This document shows positions 31,351 through 31,405 of a stretch of 31,405 nucleotides of DNA, one piece after another. Both the position numbers and the translations under genes were made by a program. Position 1 is the first letter of the stretch; the number at the start of each line of letters is the position of its first letter. The notes under the pieces are model-generated. The model was not told the origin of the DNA. It searched no databases and worked only from the letters and a program-made list of their open reading frames with translations. Source of the DNA: an uncultured Bacteroidales bacterium (lineage in GTDB: Bacteria > Bacteroidota > Bacteroidia > Bacteroidales > Paludibacteraceae); assembly GCA_900542355.1 (NCBI GenBank), contig UQNE01000019.1, forward strand, positions 1 through 31,405, in the 5' to 3' direction.

Positions 31351-31405
31351 TGGGTATTATCAGACTATGGTCGGATTCGCTTAATCACATACTAATCACA
31401 TACTA
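31351..31405. repeat. Right copy of 55-bp terminal inverted repeat
   Basis: Exact reverse complement of bases 1-55. The outer end carries the 11-mer ATCACATACTA twice. See the left copy for interpretation and the caution about assembly. Confidence 0.9.

Noticed and set aside
1..31405. Circular plasmid or phage
   Set aside because: The ends are inverted, not direct, repeats. Ribosomal and aminoacyl-tRNA synthetase genes point to a chromosome, and no replication or virion genes are seen.
1..31405. tRNA and rRNA genes
   Set aside because: No tRNA-like cloverleaf or rRNA signature was noticed by eye. A dedicated scan was not possible.

Overview
The window looks like a piece of a Bacteroidota chromosome, most likely Bacteroidales. 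At least seven transcription starts carry the promoter typical of that phylum (TTG, 20 nt, TAnnTTTG), Shine-Dalgarno sequences are almost absent, and the proteins (paired deoxynucleoside kinases, DUF4407, OB-repeat lipoproteins) fit. The two ends are a 55-bp exact inverted copy of each other. The piece was therefore probably cut at a repeat, and 55 nt is a common assembler k-mer size, so the ends should not be read as natural termini.

Layout. 1-960 has no genes: a 9-bp tandem repeat, then a three-repeat CRISPR mini-array with no cas genes. 1068-2525 (minus strand) encodes an OB-repeat lipoprotein and a small outer-membrane barrel. 2665-13899 is a core, fairly GC-rich block on the plus strand: infC-rpmI-rplT (infC apparently starting at AUA behind a perfect Shine-Dalgarno), two tandem deoxynucleoside kinases, a Xer recombinase, a nitroreductase, pdxA, alaS, a GtrA-like protein, a guanine-deaminase-like amidohydrolase and a lipoate-protein ligase.

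From about 13.9 kb the window becomes accessory. On the minus strand (19710 to 14069) an operon encodes a sigma factor, a single-pass anti-sigma-like protein, a caspase-family protease with a signal peptide and a TPR-CHAT protease with a signal peptide. A 1.4-kb gene-free stretch full of decayed repeats follows. It ends in a promoter and a 139-nt nested hairpin. Downstream, on the plus strand (21125-28302), a tightly packed operon encodes a vWA protein, a PP2C phosphatase, two paralogous kinases (the second with three Ig-like repeats), a DUF4407 coiled-coil membrane protein and two or three small membrane proteins, one possibly frameshifted. The last part (28.5-31.1 kb) holds an unrecognised coiled-coil protein and three small proteins sharing an N-terminal motif.

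The two accessory operons are the strongest candidates for poorly described systems. The plus-strand one resembles the vWA/PP2C/kinase triads described in Ter-type stress and conflict networks, here with a duplicated kinase and a membrane module. The minus-strand one places two caspase-fold proteases outside the cytoplasmic membrane under a sigma/anti-sigma pair. Joint function of the two is only a guess from proximity and divergent orientation.
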